Shown in pieces: positions 56,896-64,000 of a stretch of DNA of 64,000 nucleotides. The DNA is from Saccharothrix saharensis (GTDB lineage: Bacteria > Actinomycetota > Actinomycetes > Mycobacteriales > Pseudonocardiaceae). Where the stretch lies: assembly GCF_006716745.1 (NCBI RefSeq), contig NZ_VFPP01000001.1, positions 6,397,386 to 6,461,385 on the forward strand, written 5' to 3'. The notes under the pieces were generated by a model. That model saw only the letters and a list, made by a program, of their open reading frames with translations, was not told the DNA's origin and did not search any database. Position 1 is the first letter of the stretch. Each line of letters starts with the position of its first letter. The position numbers were made by a program, and so were the translations under genes.

Positions 56896-56947
56896 ATGGT
56901 GGAGGTCGGCGCTCGTGGAGTCAAGACTGTTCGAGTTTTTACTCGAA
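56896..56947 (-). promoter_or_regulatory. MerR promoter and upstream inverted repeat
   Basis: On the minus strand TTGACT (56919-56924), 17 nt, CACCAT (56896-56901), 7 nt, GTG. Upstream of it a perfect inverted repeat TTCGAGT-N4-ACTCGAA (56930-56947) lies in an AT-rich patch. It may be the MerR operator or the terminator of argA, which ends 4 nt away. Confidence 0.5.
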
Positions 56948-56950
56948 GAG

Positions 56951-57451
56951 TTACAGGTGTAGCAGCATGCGGGAGTTGCCGAGCGTGTTCGGCTTCACGT
57001 ACGACAGGTCGAGGAACTCCGCCACGCCCTCGTCGGCCGACCGCATGATCTCCTCGTACACCTCGGGGGAGACGGGCGTGCCGTCGATCTCCACGAACCC
57101 GTGGCTGCCGAAGAAGTCGGTCTCGAACGTCAGCACGAACAACCGCCGCAACTGGAGCTCACGGGCGGTCTCGATCAACCGGTGCACGATCCGGTGCCCG
57201 ATGCCGCGGCCCAGCGCGTGCGGCGACACGGCCACCGTGCGGATCTCCGCGAGGTCCTCCCACAGCACGTGCAACGCACCGCACCCGAGCACCACGCCGT
57301 CCTCTTCGGCGACCCAGAACTCCTGGATGTCCTCGAACAGCGTGACGAGCGGCTTGGCCAGCAGCACCTTGCCGGCGTAGGCGTCGATGAGGGCCTTCAT
57401 CGCCCGAACGTCGCCGGTGCGGGCGCGACGCACGTTGATCGAGTCGTTCAC
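56951..57451 (-). CDS. argA: Amino-acid N-acetyltransferase, ArgA (Rv2747) type
   Basis: The 166-residue GNAT protein has [25 protein letters not shown] at the N-terminus and the CoA-binding helix [46 protein letters not shown], a signature of N-acetylglutamate synthases of the short actinobacterial type. It starts arginine synthesis by acetylating glutamate. In M. tuberculosis argA lies beside ftsK and pgsA3, as here. GTG is 7 nt behind TAGCGT (57459-57464). Confidence 0.9.
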   Translation of the reverse strand: MNDSINVRRARTGDVRAMKALIDAYAGKVLLAKPLVTLFEDIQEFWVAEEDGVVLGCGALHVLWEDLAEIRTVAVSPHALGRGIGHRIVHRLIETARELQLRRLFVLTFETDFFGSHGFVEIDGTPVSPEVYEEIMRSADEGVAEFLDLSYVKPNTLGNSRMLLHL

Positions 57452-57661
57452 GGTGCAAACGCTATGCCCAGCCGGTTCCGCGACCAACGCGGAGGTAACC
57501 CGAGTCGCACCGGCCCCCCGCGCCGACGGGCCGCCCGGCGTCCGGGAGCCCGCCCGCGCCGGCCGCGATCGCCGCCGCGGCCCTCGTGCCGCACGGCCCG
57601 CGCGTGCGTGACGGCGCACGGGCGGGTGGGGGAGGGGCGGGCGCCGGTTACGCTGAGCACC

Positions 57662-59071
57662 GTGTCTTCCCCCACCACGTCCAAGCGCGTCGCCATGCTG
57701 ACCCTCGGGTGCGCCCGCAACGAAGTCGACTCCGAAGAGCTCGCCGGCCGCCTCACCGCAGGCGGGTGGGAGCTGGTCGACGACGAGGCCGACGTGGTCG
57801 TGGTCAACACCTGCGGCTTCGTCGAGTCCGCCAAGAAGGACTCCGTGGACACGCTCCTCGCCGCCGCCGACAGCGGTGCGAAGGTGGTCGCGGTCGGGTG
57901 CATGGCCGAGCGCTACGGCGCCGAGCTGGCCGACAGCCTGCCCGAGGCGAACGCCGTGCTCGGGTTCGACCACTACACCGACCTCGCCGACCGCCTCGAC
58001 GACGTCCTGGCCGGTCAGACCATCGAGTCGCACCAGCCGGTCGACCGCCGCACGCTGCTGCCGCTCACCCCCGTGCAGCGCCCGAAGGCCGCCGAGGAGG
58101 TGCAGGTGCCGGGGCACGGGTGGGGCCCGCGCGTGCTGCGCACGCGGCTCGCCGACACCCCGGTGGCGCCGCTGAAGATCGCTTCCGGCTGCGACCGCCG
58201 CTGCTCGTTCTGCGCGATCCCGTCGTTCCGCGGCGCGTTCGTCTCCCGCCACCCGGACGAGGTGGTGGCCGAGGCGATGTGGCTGGCCGAGCAGGGCGTC
58301 CGCGAGGTGTTCCTGGTCTCGGAGAACTCCACCTCCTACGCCAAGGACCTGCCGCGCGAGCTGGGCGGCCTGGAGCTGCTGGTCCAGCGGCTGGCGCAGG
58401 TGCCCGGCATCGACCGCGTCCGGGTCTCCTACCTCCAGCCCGCCGAGACGAAGCCCACGCTGGTCAAGGCCATCGCCACCACCGACGGCGTCGCCGACTA
58501 CTTCGACATGTCCTTCCAGCACTCCAGCGAGGCCGTGCTGCGCCGGATGCGCCGGTTCGGCTCCACCGAGTCGTTCCTCGGCCTGGTCGAGCAGATCCGC
58601 TCCCTCGCGCCGCGCGCGGGCATCCGCAGCAACGTCATCGTCGGCTTCCCCGGCGAGACGGAGGAGGACGTGGTCGAGCTGGAGCGGTTCCTCACCGCCG
58701 CGCGGCTGGACGCGGTCGGCGTGTTCGGCTACTCCGACGAGGACGGCACCGAGGCCGAGAACCTGCCCGGCAAGCTGGACGCCGACACCGTCGCCGAGCG
58801 CGTCGCCCGGATCTCGAACCTGGTCGAGGAGCTCACGTCCCAGCGCGCCGAGGAGCGCGTGGGCGAGGAGGTCGTCGTCCTGGTCGAGACCGAGGAGGAC
58901 GACGAGAACGACTGCGTCGGCCGCGCCGCCCACCAGGCGCCCGAGGTCGACGGCGAGTGCGTCATCACCAACGCCGACGGCCTGAAGGTCGGCGACCTGG
59001 TGCGCTGCCGGGTGGACGGGTCCGAGGGCGTCGACCTGGTGGTCTCCGCGATCGAGGTGCTCCCGAGGTGA
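57662..59071 (+). CDS. rimO: Ribosomal protein S12 methylthiotransferase RimO
   Basis: The 469-residue radical-SAM protein has the UPF0004 domain ([34 protein letters not shown]), the 4Fe-4S motif [12 protein letters not shown] (CxxxCxxC), and a C-terminal TRAM-like domain. It methylthiolates Asp88 of S12. GTG is 7 nt behind TACGCT (57649-57654), and its stop overlaps pgsA by 4 nt. Confidence 0.95.
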   Translation: MSSPTTSKRVAMLTLGCARNEVDSEELAGRLTAGGWELVDDEADVVVVNTCGFVESAKKDSVDTLLAAADSGAKVVAVGCMAERYGAELADSLPEANAVLGFDHYTDLADRLDDVLAGQTIESHQPVDRRTLLPLTPVQRPKAAEEVQVPGHGWGPRVLRTRLADTPVAPLKIASGCDRRCSFCAIPSFRGAFVSRHPDEVVAEAMWLAEQGVREVFLVSENSTSYAKDLPRELGGLELLVQRLAQVPGIDRVRVSYLQPAETKPTLVKAIATTDGVADYFDMSFQHSSEAVLRRMRRFGSTESFLGLVEQIRSLAPRAGIRSNVIVGFPGETEEDVVELERFLTAARLDAVGVFGYSDEDGTEAENLPGKLDADTVAERVARISNLVEELTSQRAEERVGEEVVVLVETEEDDENDCVGRAAHQAPEVDGECVITNADGLKVGDLVRCRVDGSEGVDLVVSAIEVLPR

Positions 59072-59652
59072 CCGAACCCGCGCGCGTGCCGGTGCTGAAC
59101 ATCGCCAACGTGCTGACGATGTCCCGGCTGGTGCTCGTGCCGGTGTTCCTCTACCTCCTGTTCGCCGAGGACGGCCACCAGCCGTGGTGGCGGCTGGCCG
59201 CGTTCGGGGTGTTCGCGGTGGCGTCGGTCACCGACCACGTCGACGGCAACCTGGCCCGCAAGCACGGCCTGATCACCGACTTCGGCAAGATCGCCGACCC
59301 GATCGCGGACAAGGCGCTGACCGGCGCCGCGCTGGTCGGCCTGAGCCTGCTCGGCGAACTGCCGTGGTGGGTGACGGTGGTCATCGCCGTCCGCGAGCTG
59401 GGCGTGACCCTGCTGCGGTTCTGGGTCATCCGGCACGGCGTGATCCCGGCCAGTCGCGGCGGCAAGGCCAAGACGCTCGTGCAGATCGTGGCGATCGGCC
59501 TGTACGTGCTGCCCCTGCCCTCGTGGCTGGACGTGGTGTCGGTGGCCACGATGGGCGCGGCCGTGGTGCTGACCGTCGTCACGGGCGTCGACTACGTCAT
59601 CCGCGCCTTCCGGCTGCGTGCCCGCGGCAAGCGGGCGGTGGCCGGGGCATGA
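59068..59652 (+). CDS. pgsA: CDP-alcohol phosphatidyltransferase, PgsA-type
   Basis: The 194-residue integral membrane enzyme has the CDP-alcohol motif [24 protein letters not shown] (DGxxARx8GxxxDxxxD), with four to six membrane helices. It makes phosphatidylglycerol phosphate (M. tuberculosis pgsA3 position). It is coupled to rimO (GTGA) and cinA (ATGA). Confidence 0.93.
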   Translation: MTEPARVPVLNIANVLTMSRLVLVPVFLYLLFAEDGHQPWWRLAAFGVFAVASVTDHVDGNLARKHGLITDFGKIADPIADKALTGAALVGLSLLGELPWWVTVVIAVRELGVTLLRFWVIRHGVIPASRGGKAKTLVQIVAIGLYVLPLPSWLDVVSVATMGAAVVLTVVTGVDYVIRAFRLRARGKRAVAGA

Positions 59653-60122
59653 GCGCCGCCGACGTCGTCCGGGCCCTCCGGGAGCGCGGCGAGACGGTCG
59701 CCGCCGCCGAGTCGCTGACCGCCGGCCTGGTGACCGCCGAGCTGACCTCCGTGCCCGGCTCCAGCGCCGTGGTGCGCGGCGGGTTGGTGGTGTACGCCAC
59801 GGACCTCAAGCACACGCTCGCCGGCGTGGACGCGGCGCTGCTGGCCGAGCACGGCGCCGTGCACCCCGAGGTGGCCCGGCAGCTCGCCGAGGGCGCGCGC
59901 GAGCGCTGCGGGGCCACGTGGGGCCTCGGGCTGACCGGCGTGGCCGGCCCCGACCCGCAGGACGGGGTCGCACCCGGCACCGTCCACATCGGTTTGTCCG
60001 GTCCGTCCGGTTCCTCCGTCCGATCGCTCACTCTCGGTGGTGATCGTGACGAAGTCCGCAAGAGTTCGACAACGGCCGCGCTGACCTTCCTGCGCGACCA
60101 CCTCAAGATCCCCGTCGAGTGA
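59649..60122 (+). CDS. cinA: CinA C-terminal domain protein (nicotinamide-nucleotide amidase-like)
   Basis: The 157-residue protein is the CinA amidase domain alone: RGETVAAAESLTAGLVTAELTSVPGSSAVVRGGLVVY, LAEGARERCGATWGLGLTGVAGPDPQDG and PGTVHIGLS. It deamidates NMN to NaMN in other bacteria. The N-terminal competence/COG1058 domain is absent. ATG overlaps the pgsA stop. Confidence 0.93.
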   Translation: MSAADVVRALRERGETVAAAESLTAGLVTAELTSVPGSSAVVRGGLVVYATDLKHTLAGVDAALLAEHGAVHPEVARQLAEGARERCGATWGLGLTGVAGPDPQDGVAPGTVHIGLSGPSGSSVRSLTLGGDRDEVRKSSTTAALTFLRDHLKIPVE

Positions 60123-60189
60123 CGTGAGCAGCGCGTTCCCCGTCACACCCGGACACGGACGCGGGAACTTACCGGCGGGTTCACTCGTT

Positions 60190-60200
60190 CGCCCTTGGCG
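60190..60200 (+). promoter_or_regulatory. ClgR-type box upstream of clgR
   Basis: CGCCCTTGGCG (60190-60200) has the CGC-N5-GCG core of ClgR sites (consensus CGCYNANRGCG; one mismatch). It lies 78 nt before the clgR start, so autoregulation is likely. Confidence 0.5.
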
Positions 60201-60278
60201 GACGTGTCGGGAAGTCACTGCCCGTCGACGGGACGGGTCGGTAACGTGGTGGCACGGCCGGCCGGAAGGAGGCGCGCG

Positions 60279-60704
60279 ATGACCGTGCTGCTACGCGAGG
60301 CGATCGGTGATCGGCTCCGCCATGCCCGCACCACCCAACGCCGCACGCTGCGCGAGGTCTCCAGGACCGCCCGCGTCAGCCTGGGGTACCTCTCCGAGGT
60401 GGAGCGAGGCCGCAAGGAGGCGTCCAGCGAGCTGCTGGCCGCGATCTGCGAGGCGTTGGACCTGCCCCTGTGGGAGCTGCTGCACCTGGTCGCCTCGGAC
60501 ATCGGCGCCGTCCAGCAGCCCGTGCCGACCCCGGCCGAGCTCGCCGAACGGGCGCCCGCGTCCGCGTCGGCCGGCCTGGAGGGCGGCACCATGGTGCCCG
60601 CGGTGATCGGCAACGACCTGTCCGACCTGCGGTTGCAGCCCGTGCTCACGCACCGGCTGCCCACCTCGATCAGCAAGCCCCGCAACGCGGTGGTGGCGGC
60701 GTAA
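60279..60704 (+). CDS. clgR: ClgR-type transcriptional activator
   Basis: The 141-residue protein has an XRE HTH ([55 protein letters not shown]) and ends NAVVAA; C-terminal AA tails make ClgR a ClpP substrate in Streptomyces and mycobacteria. ClgR activates clp protease genes and, in mycobacteria, the pspA operon that lies next to it here. GGAAGGAGG precedes the ATG. Confidence 0.92.
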   Translation: MTVLLREAIGDRLRHARTTQRRTLREVSRTARVSLGYLSEVERGRKEASSELLAAICEALDLPLWELLHLVASDIGAVQQPVPTPAELAERAPASASAGLEGGTMVPAVIGNDLSDLRLQPVLTHRLPTSISKPRNAVVAA

Positions 60705-60723
60705 CCCCAGCCCACACGTGCCG

Positions 60724-60752
60724 AAGCCGAGCCGGTCCGACCGGCTCGGCTT
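60724..60752 (+). terminator. Terminator after clgR
   Basis: 12-bp arms AAGCCGAGCCGG (60724-60735) and CCGGCTCGGCTT (60741-60752) with a 5-nt loop, 20 nt after the clgR stop. The rest of the 300-nt gap to pspA shows no gene and should hold the pspA promoter, so pspA can be transcribed separately or by readthrough. Confidence 0.75.
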
Positions 60753-61004
60753 TCGGCGTTCACCAAGGCCGGCGCGTGCAACGACTTGGCAACCCCCCGC
60801 GGGGTCGCCGCGTCGCCCCGGGAGCGGGCGGGCAGGATGACCATGCCGACGAAAGTCGGGGGGTGACTCAGGGTGATCCCGGATATCTCCCCAGGTCGGT
60901 GGAAGCAGCGCGGGACAACTGACACGATGGAACCAACACCGGCACCGGGTCGTTGCCAATCACGAGCGCGAGCCAGGGAAGTGCGGAGAAGGCAGGCGTA
61001 GGAG

Positions 61005-61868
61005 ATGGCCAACCCTTTCGTGAAGGCGTGGAAGTACTTCATGGCGGCGTTCTCGTCCAAGATCGATGAGCACGCCGACCCGAAGGTGCAGATCCAGCAG
61101 GCCATCGAGGAGGCGCAGCGGCAGCACCAGGCGCTGTCGCAGCAGGCCGCCGCGGTGATCGGCAACCAGCGCCAGCTCGAGATGAAGCTCAACCGCCAGC
61201 TCGGCGAAGTGGAGAAGCTCCAGGCATCCGCACGCCAGGCGCTCGTGCTCGCCGACGAGGCCCGCGCGAAGGGCGACGAGCAGCGGGCGACGCAGTTCGA
61301 GAACGCCGCGCAGGGCTTCGCCACGCAGCTGGTGACGGCGGAGCAGAGCATCGAGGACCTCAAGACGCTGCACGACCAGGCGTTGCAGGCGGCGACGCAG
61401 GCCAAGCAGGCGGTCGAGCGCAACGCGATGGTCCTGCAGAACAAGCTCGCCGAGCGCACCAAGCTGCTCAGCCAGCTGGAGCAGGCGAAGATGCAGGAGC
61501 AGGTCTCCCACTCGCTGCGCCAGATGACCGAGCTGGCCGCGCCGGGCAACACGCCGTCGCTGGAAGAGGTCCGCGACAAGATCGAGAAGCGGTACACGAC
61601 CGCGCTCGGTTCGGCGGAGCTGGCGCAGAACTCGGTGCAGGGCCGGATGCTGGAGGTCCAGCAGTCGACCACCGAGATGGCGGGCCAGTCGCGGCTCGAG
61701 CAGATCCGCGCCTCGATGGCGGGCGGCAAGGTCGCGGGCGAGGTGACCAGCGGTCAGCCGGCCGGCGCGAGCGCGAGCATCCAGCAGGAGATCCAGCAGC
61801 GGGTGCAGCAGACGCAGGCGCAGCCGACCCAGCAGATGCAGCAGAACCCGCCGGCGAGCCAGGGCTGA
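61005..61868 (+). CDS. pspA: Phage shock protein A / IM30 family protein
   Basis: The 287-residue protein is a long coiled coil: [34 protein letters not shown] at the membrane-binding N-terminus, then Gln/Glu/Ala-rich helices, and a Gln-rich tail after residue 240. PspA oligomers support damaged membranes. It is the Rv2744c homologue, 300 bp after clgR and 16 bp before pspM. Confidence 0.94.
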   Translation: MANPFVKAWKYFMAAFSSKIDEHADPKVQIQQAIEEAQRQHQALSQQAAAVIGNQRQLEMKLNRQLGEVEKLQASARQALVLADEARAKGDEQRATQFENAAQGFATQLVTAEQSIEDLKTLHDQALQAATQAKQAVERNAMVLQNKLAERTKLLSQLEQAKMQEQVSHSLRQMTELAAPGNTPSLEEVRDKIEKRYTTALGSAELAQNSVQGRMLEVQQSTTEMAGQSRLEQIRASMAGGKVAGEVTSGQPAGASASIQQEIQQRVQQTQAQPTQQMQQNPPASQG

Positions 61869-61884
61869 GAGGGTGGTGTCCGCG

Positions 61885-62676
61885 ATGGAACCCCGGCGGA
61901 AGGTGGCCGGCGAGATCGCCCAGATCATCGGCGGCCAGCTCCAGGGGCAACTCCAGGGGCAGCTCGCGGACCAGGTGAAACGGCGGTACGCCGCCTGGAA
62001 CGACCCGCGCGCGAAGCTCGACCGGCGGTACCGCCGGTCGAGCCGCGTGCTCACCTTCTGGCTGATCGTGCTGGCCCTGCTCACCGCGGTCGGCACGCTC
62101 GCCATCGTGGGCGTGATCGCGCCAGGCATCGGTGTCGGCGCGGCCCTCGGGTTCGCCGGCACCTCCGTGCTGGCCGTCCGCACGAACTTCAGGATGAGGG
62201 CCATCGACGCCCAGCGGCGGGAGTTGCAGGCCGCGCCGGTGCGTGAGCCTCTCCCCGCCCGCTCCTCCGGCGCGCGGCAGCCGATGGAACGGCTAGAGGA
62301 GGCCGAGGACACGTTGCGGGAGCTGCTGCGCCAGCTCGACTCGGCGGCGTTGACGTCCGTCCCCACCGACTCGGTCGAGCAGGCCCGCGCCACCGGCACC
62401 GAGGCGTCCGCCGCGATCCGGGCCGTGTCGCGGCAGCTCCAGGCCGTGGAACGGGCGCGGGACACGGCCCCGCCGCTGGACCGCGCCCCGCTGGTCGAGG
62501 GCGTGCGAAGACTGAGGGCACAGCTCGACGAGGGCGTGGACGGGTACTGCGGCCTGGTCGCCGCGGCCGGCCGGGTGCTCGCCGAGAGCACCGCGTCCAA
62601 CCCCCGGCAGGTGCTGGGCGACGCCACGGACCACCTCGCCGGCCTGGCGTCGGCGCTGCGCGAGCTGTCGCGCTGA
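61885..62676 (+). CDS. pspM: PspM-like membrane partner of PspA
   Basis: The 263-residue protein has two membrane helices in a hairpin (about 50-90: LTFWLIVLALLTAVGTLAIVGVIAPGIGVGAALGF), a short N-terminal cytosolic domain with the repeat QLQGQ, and a helical C-terminal domain. Position and topology match mycobacterial Rv2743c (PspM). The start is the ATG at 61885 or an in-frame GTG at 61873/61876. Confidence 0.85.
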   Translation: MEPRRKVAGEIAQIIGGQLQGQLQGQLADQVKRRYAAWNDPRAKLDRRYRRSSRVLTFWLIVLALLTAVGTLAIVGVIAPGIGVGAALGFAGTSVLAVRTNFRMRAIDAQRRELQAAPVREPLPARSSGARQPMERLEEAEDTLRELLRQLDSAALTSVPTDSVEQARATGTEASAAIRAVSRQLQAVERARDTAPPLDRAPLVEGVRRLRAQLDEGVDGYCGLVAAAGRVLAESTASNPRQVLGDATDHLAGLASALRELSR

Positions 62677-62704
62677 ACGGCTGCGGATCTCCGCACCGTC
62701 GGCC

Positions 62705-62896
62705 GCGCGGCCATCTGCACGAACGCAATTACGTCACGTTGCGTAGCGGAGTTCGGCTGTTCTCGCAGCCGCAGTGGCGTGCGCTGCTGCGATCGTGTGA
62801 TTATCAGACCGTTATCTAGCCGCTGCCACTACTTGGCGTGGCAGGATCCCTGGGTCGGACAGCGTGGTCCGTCCTGGTCGCCGGGGAGGTCATTGA
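62705..62896 (+). promoter_or_regulatory. Intergenic region upstream of the NCS2 transporter
   Basis: This stretch is less GC-rich than its surroundings. It has an inverted repeat TGCCAC-N8-GTGGCA (62824-62843), whose right half continues as TGGCAGGATC, the same box as in the GlxA regulator's promoter at 4011. GGGGAGG (62883-62889) is the ribosome-binding site. A purine/pyrimidine-responsive regulator could act here. Confidence 0.35.
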
Positions 62897-64000
62897 GTGG
62901 CGTTGTGGACCGTGCGCGGCGATGGCCGCCCCACCGATGGTGATGCCATCGCGCCGCAGGAGCGGCTGAGCTGGCCGCGCACCATCGGCTTCGGCGCCCA
63001 GCACCTGGTCGCCATGGCAGGCGCCACGATCCTCGTCCCCGCCACCACCGGCCTCCCGGTCAGCACCACCCTGCTGTTCTCCGGCGTCGGCACCCTGCTG
63101 TTCCTGCTGATCACCCGCAACCGCGTGCCCAGCTACCTCGGCGCGTCCTTCGCGTTCATCGCGCCGCTGTCCGCCGCCCGGGACGAGGGCATCGCCGCGC
63201 AGCTCGGCGGCGTGCTCGCGGCCGGCCTCCTGGTGATCATCATCGGGGTGGCGGTGAAGGCCCTGGGCGTGCGGCTGCTGGAGGCCGTGATGCCGCCGGC
63301 GGTGACCGGCGCGGTGGTCGTGCTGATCGGGCTCAACCTGTCGCACCGGGCCACCGACTCGTTCTCCGAGCAGCCGCTGCTGGCCGCGGTCACGCTGGGC
63401 GTGATCCTGCTGTGCGGCGTGCTGGGGCGCGGCACGGCGTTCCGCTTCTCCATCCTCATCGGCGTGCTCGCCGGGTGGGCGCTGGGCTTCTGGCTCGGCC
63501 TGGTCGACACGGCCGCGGTGGGCCGGGCCGCGTGGTTCGGGCTGCCCGAGTTCCACGCGCCGGAACTGCGGCCGTCGGTCACCCTGCTGGTGCTGCCGGT
63601 GGTGATCGTGCTGGTCGCGGAGGGCGTTGGTCACGTGAAGGCGATCGGCGCGCTGACCGGCCGCAACCTCGACGGCAACGTCGGCGACTCGATCATCGCC
63701 AACGGCGTGTCCACCGCGCTGGCCGGGTTCGGCGGCGGGTCCGGCACCACCACCTACTCCGAGAACATCGGCGTGATGGGCGTGACCAGGGTCTTCTCCA
63801 CCGCCGCGTACGCGGTGACCGGGGTGGCCGCGGTGCTGATGTCGTTCTCGCCGAAGGTCACCGCCGTGCTCGCGACCATCCCGGCGGGCGTGGTCGGCGG
63901 GGCGACGCTGGTGCTGCTCGGCCTGATCAGCCTGGTCGGCGTGCGCGTGTGGACGGACAACCGGGTCGACCTCGCCAACCCGGGCAACGCGCTGGTCGGC
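62897..64000 (+). CDS. NCS2/NAT family nucleobase:cation symporter, 3' end outside window
   Basis: The 368 codons in the window encode a typical NCS2 uracil/xanthine permease: GAQHLVAMAGATILVP, PSYLGASFAFIAPL, the signature segment VAEGVGHVKAIGALTGRNLDGNVGDSIIANGVSTALAGFGGGSGTTTYSENIGVMGVTRVFS, and VPAGVVGG-like PAGVVGGATLVLLGLI. It imports uracil or a purine with H+. GTG at 62897 has GGGGAGG 7 nt upstream. It reads off the end of the window in frame. Confidence 0.94.
   Translation, partial: MALWTVRGDGRPTDGDAIAPQERLSWPRTIGFGAQHLVAMAGATILVPATTGLPVSTTLLFSGVGTLLFLLITRNRVPSYLGASFAFIAPLSAARDEGIAAQLGGVLAAGLLVIIIGVAVKALGVRLLEAVMPPAVTGAVVVLIGLNLSHRATDSFSEQPLLAAVTLGVILLCGVLGRGTAFRFSILIGVLAGWALGFWLGLVDTAAVGRAAWFGLPEFHAPELRPSVTLLVLPVVIVLVAEGVGHVKAIGALTGRNLDGNVGDSIIANGVSTALAGFGGGSGTTTYSENIGVMGVTRVFSTAAYAVTGVAAVLMSFSPKVTAVLATIPAGVVGGATLVLLGLISLVGVRVWTDNRVDLANPGNALVG

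Overview
The window is chromosomal DNA of a very high-GC actinobacterium. GTG and TTG starts are common, codons end almost always in G or C, and the order of housekeeping genes (proS ... rimP-nusA-rnpM-infB-rbfA-nrnA-MATE-truB-ribF-rpsO-pnp-pepR-dapB ... thyX-dapA-rnj-ftsK-argA-rimO-pgsA-cinA-clgR-pspA-pspM) is the one I know, in the opposite orientation, from Mycobacterium tuberculosis (about Rv2743c to Rv2845c). Protein wording and gene content suggest Pseudonocardiales (a Saccharothrix, Lentzea or Actinosynnema relative), but the genus is inference.

Layout. 1-5 kb: end of a DEAD-box helicase, a RIO-type kinase, a GlxA-type regulator facing a small membrane protein, and YaaA. 5-15 kb: a VOC protein, prolyl-tRNA synthetase, a HAD phosphatase coupled to two related membrane-anchored proteins, an ABC-2-like membrane protein, YjbQ, an SDR, a DUF4442 protein, a class V aminotransferase, and a lipoprotein/ferritin-like pair. 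15-28 kb: the translation and RNA block rimP-nusA-rnpM-infB-DUF503-rbfA-nrnA, MATE and MFS transporters, truB, a small two-helix membrane protein with an amyloid-motif-like tail, ribF, an HTH protein and thpR. 28-34 kb: rpsO, pnp, pepR and dapB; the last three overlap by 4 nt. 34-42 kb: accessory genes, including an unlisted 28-residue membrane peptide, a membrane-anchored CBM2 protein, an AlkX-type glycosylase, an aldo/keto reductase with a TetR regulator, and an RHH/DUF4097 pair. 42-50 kb: thyX, ACT protein, a Ser/Thr kinase, dapA-rnj, a dienelactone hydrolase-like protein, PlsC and FtsK.

52-57 kb is an accessory insertion between ftsK and argA, which are near neighbours in mycobacteria. 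It holds a secreted GH12 glucanase, a secreted phospholipase A2, and a minus-strand operon behind a MerR regulator. The operon looks like a decayed thiazole/oxazole-modified microcin (TOMM) RiPP cluster: a frameshifted cyclodehydratase/leader-binding protein with a CLGCL motif, an ORF opening with a leader-like segment and a Cys/Arg run (CCCRCRC), two paralogous small membrane proteins, a YcaO gene that has lost its middle and shifted frame, and an intact SagB-like dehydrogenase. Four of its junctions are 4-nt start/stop overlaps, so it was once a compact operon.

57-64 kb: argA, rimO-pgsA-cinA (coupled), the ClgR-PspA-PspM envelope stress module, and the start of an NCS2 nucleobase transporter that runs off the window.

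Two genome-style features recur. About two dozen start codons lie 6-8 nt behind a TANNNT-like or CANNNT-like -10 hexamer and usually lack a Shine-Dalgarno sequence, as expected for leaderless mRNAs. In three of these the upstream gene's stop codon supplies the first bases of the -10 hexamer. No tRNA, rRNA, CRISPR array, insertion sequence or prophage was seen.
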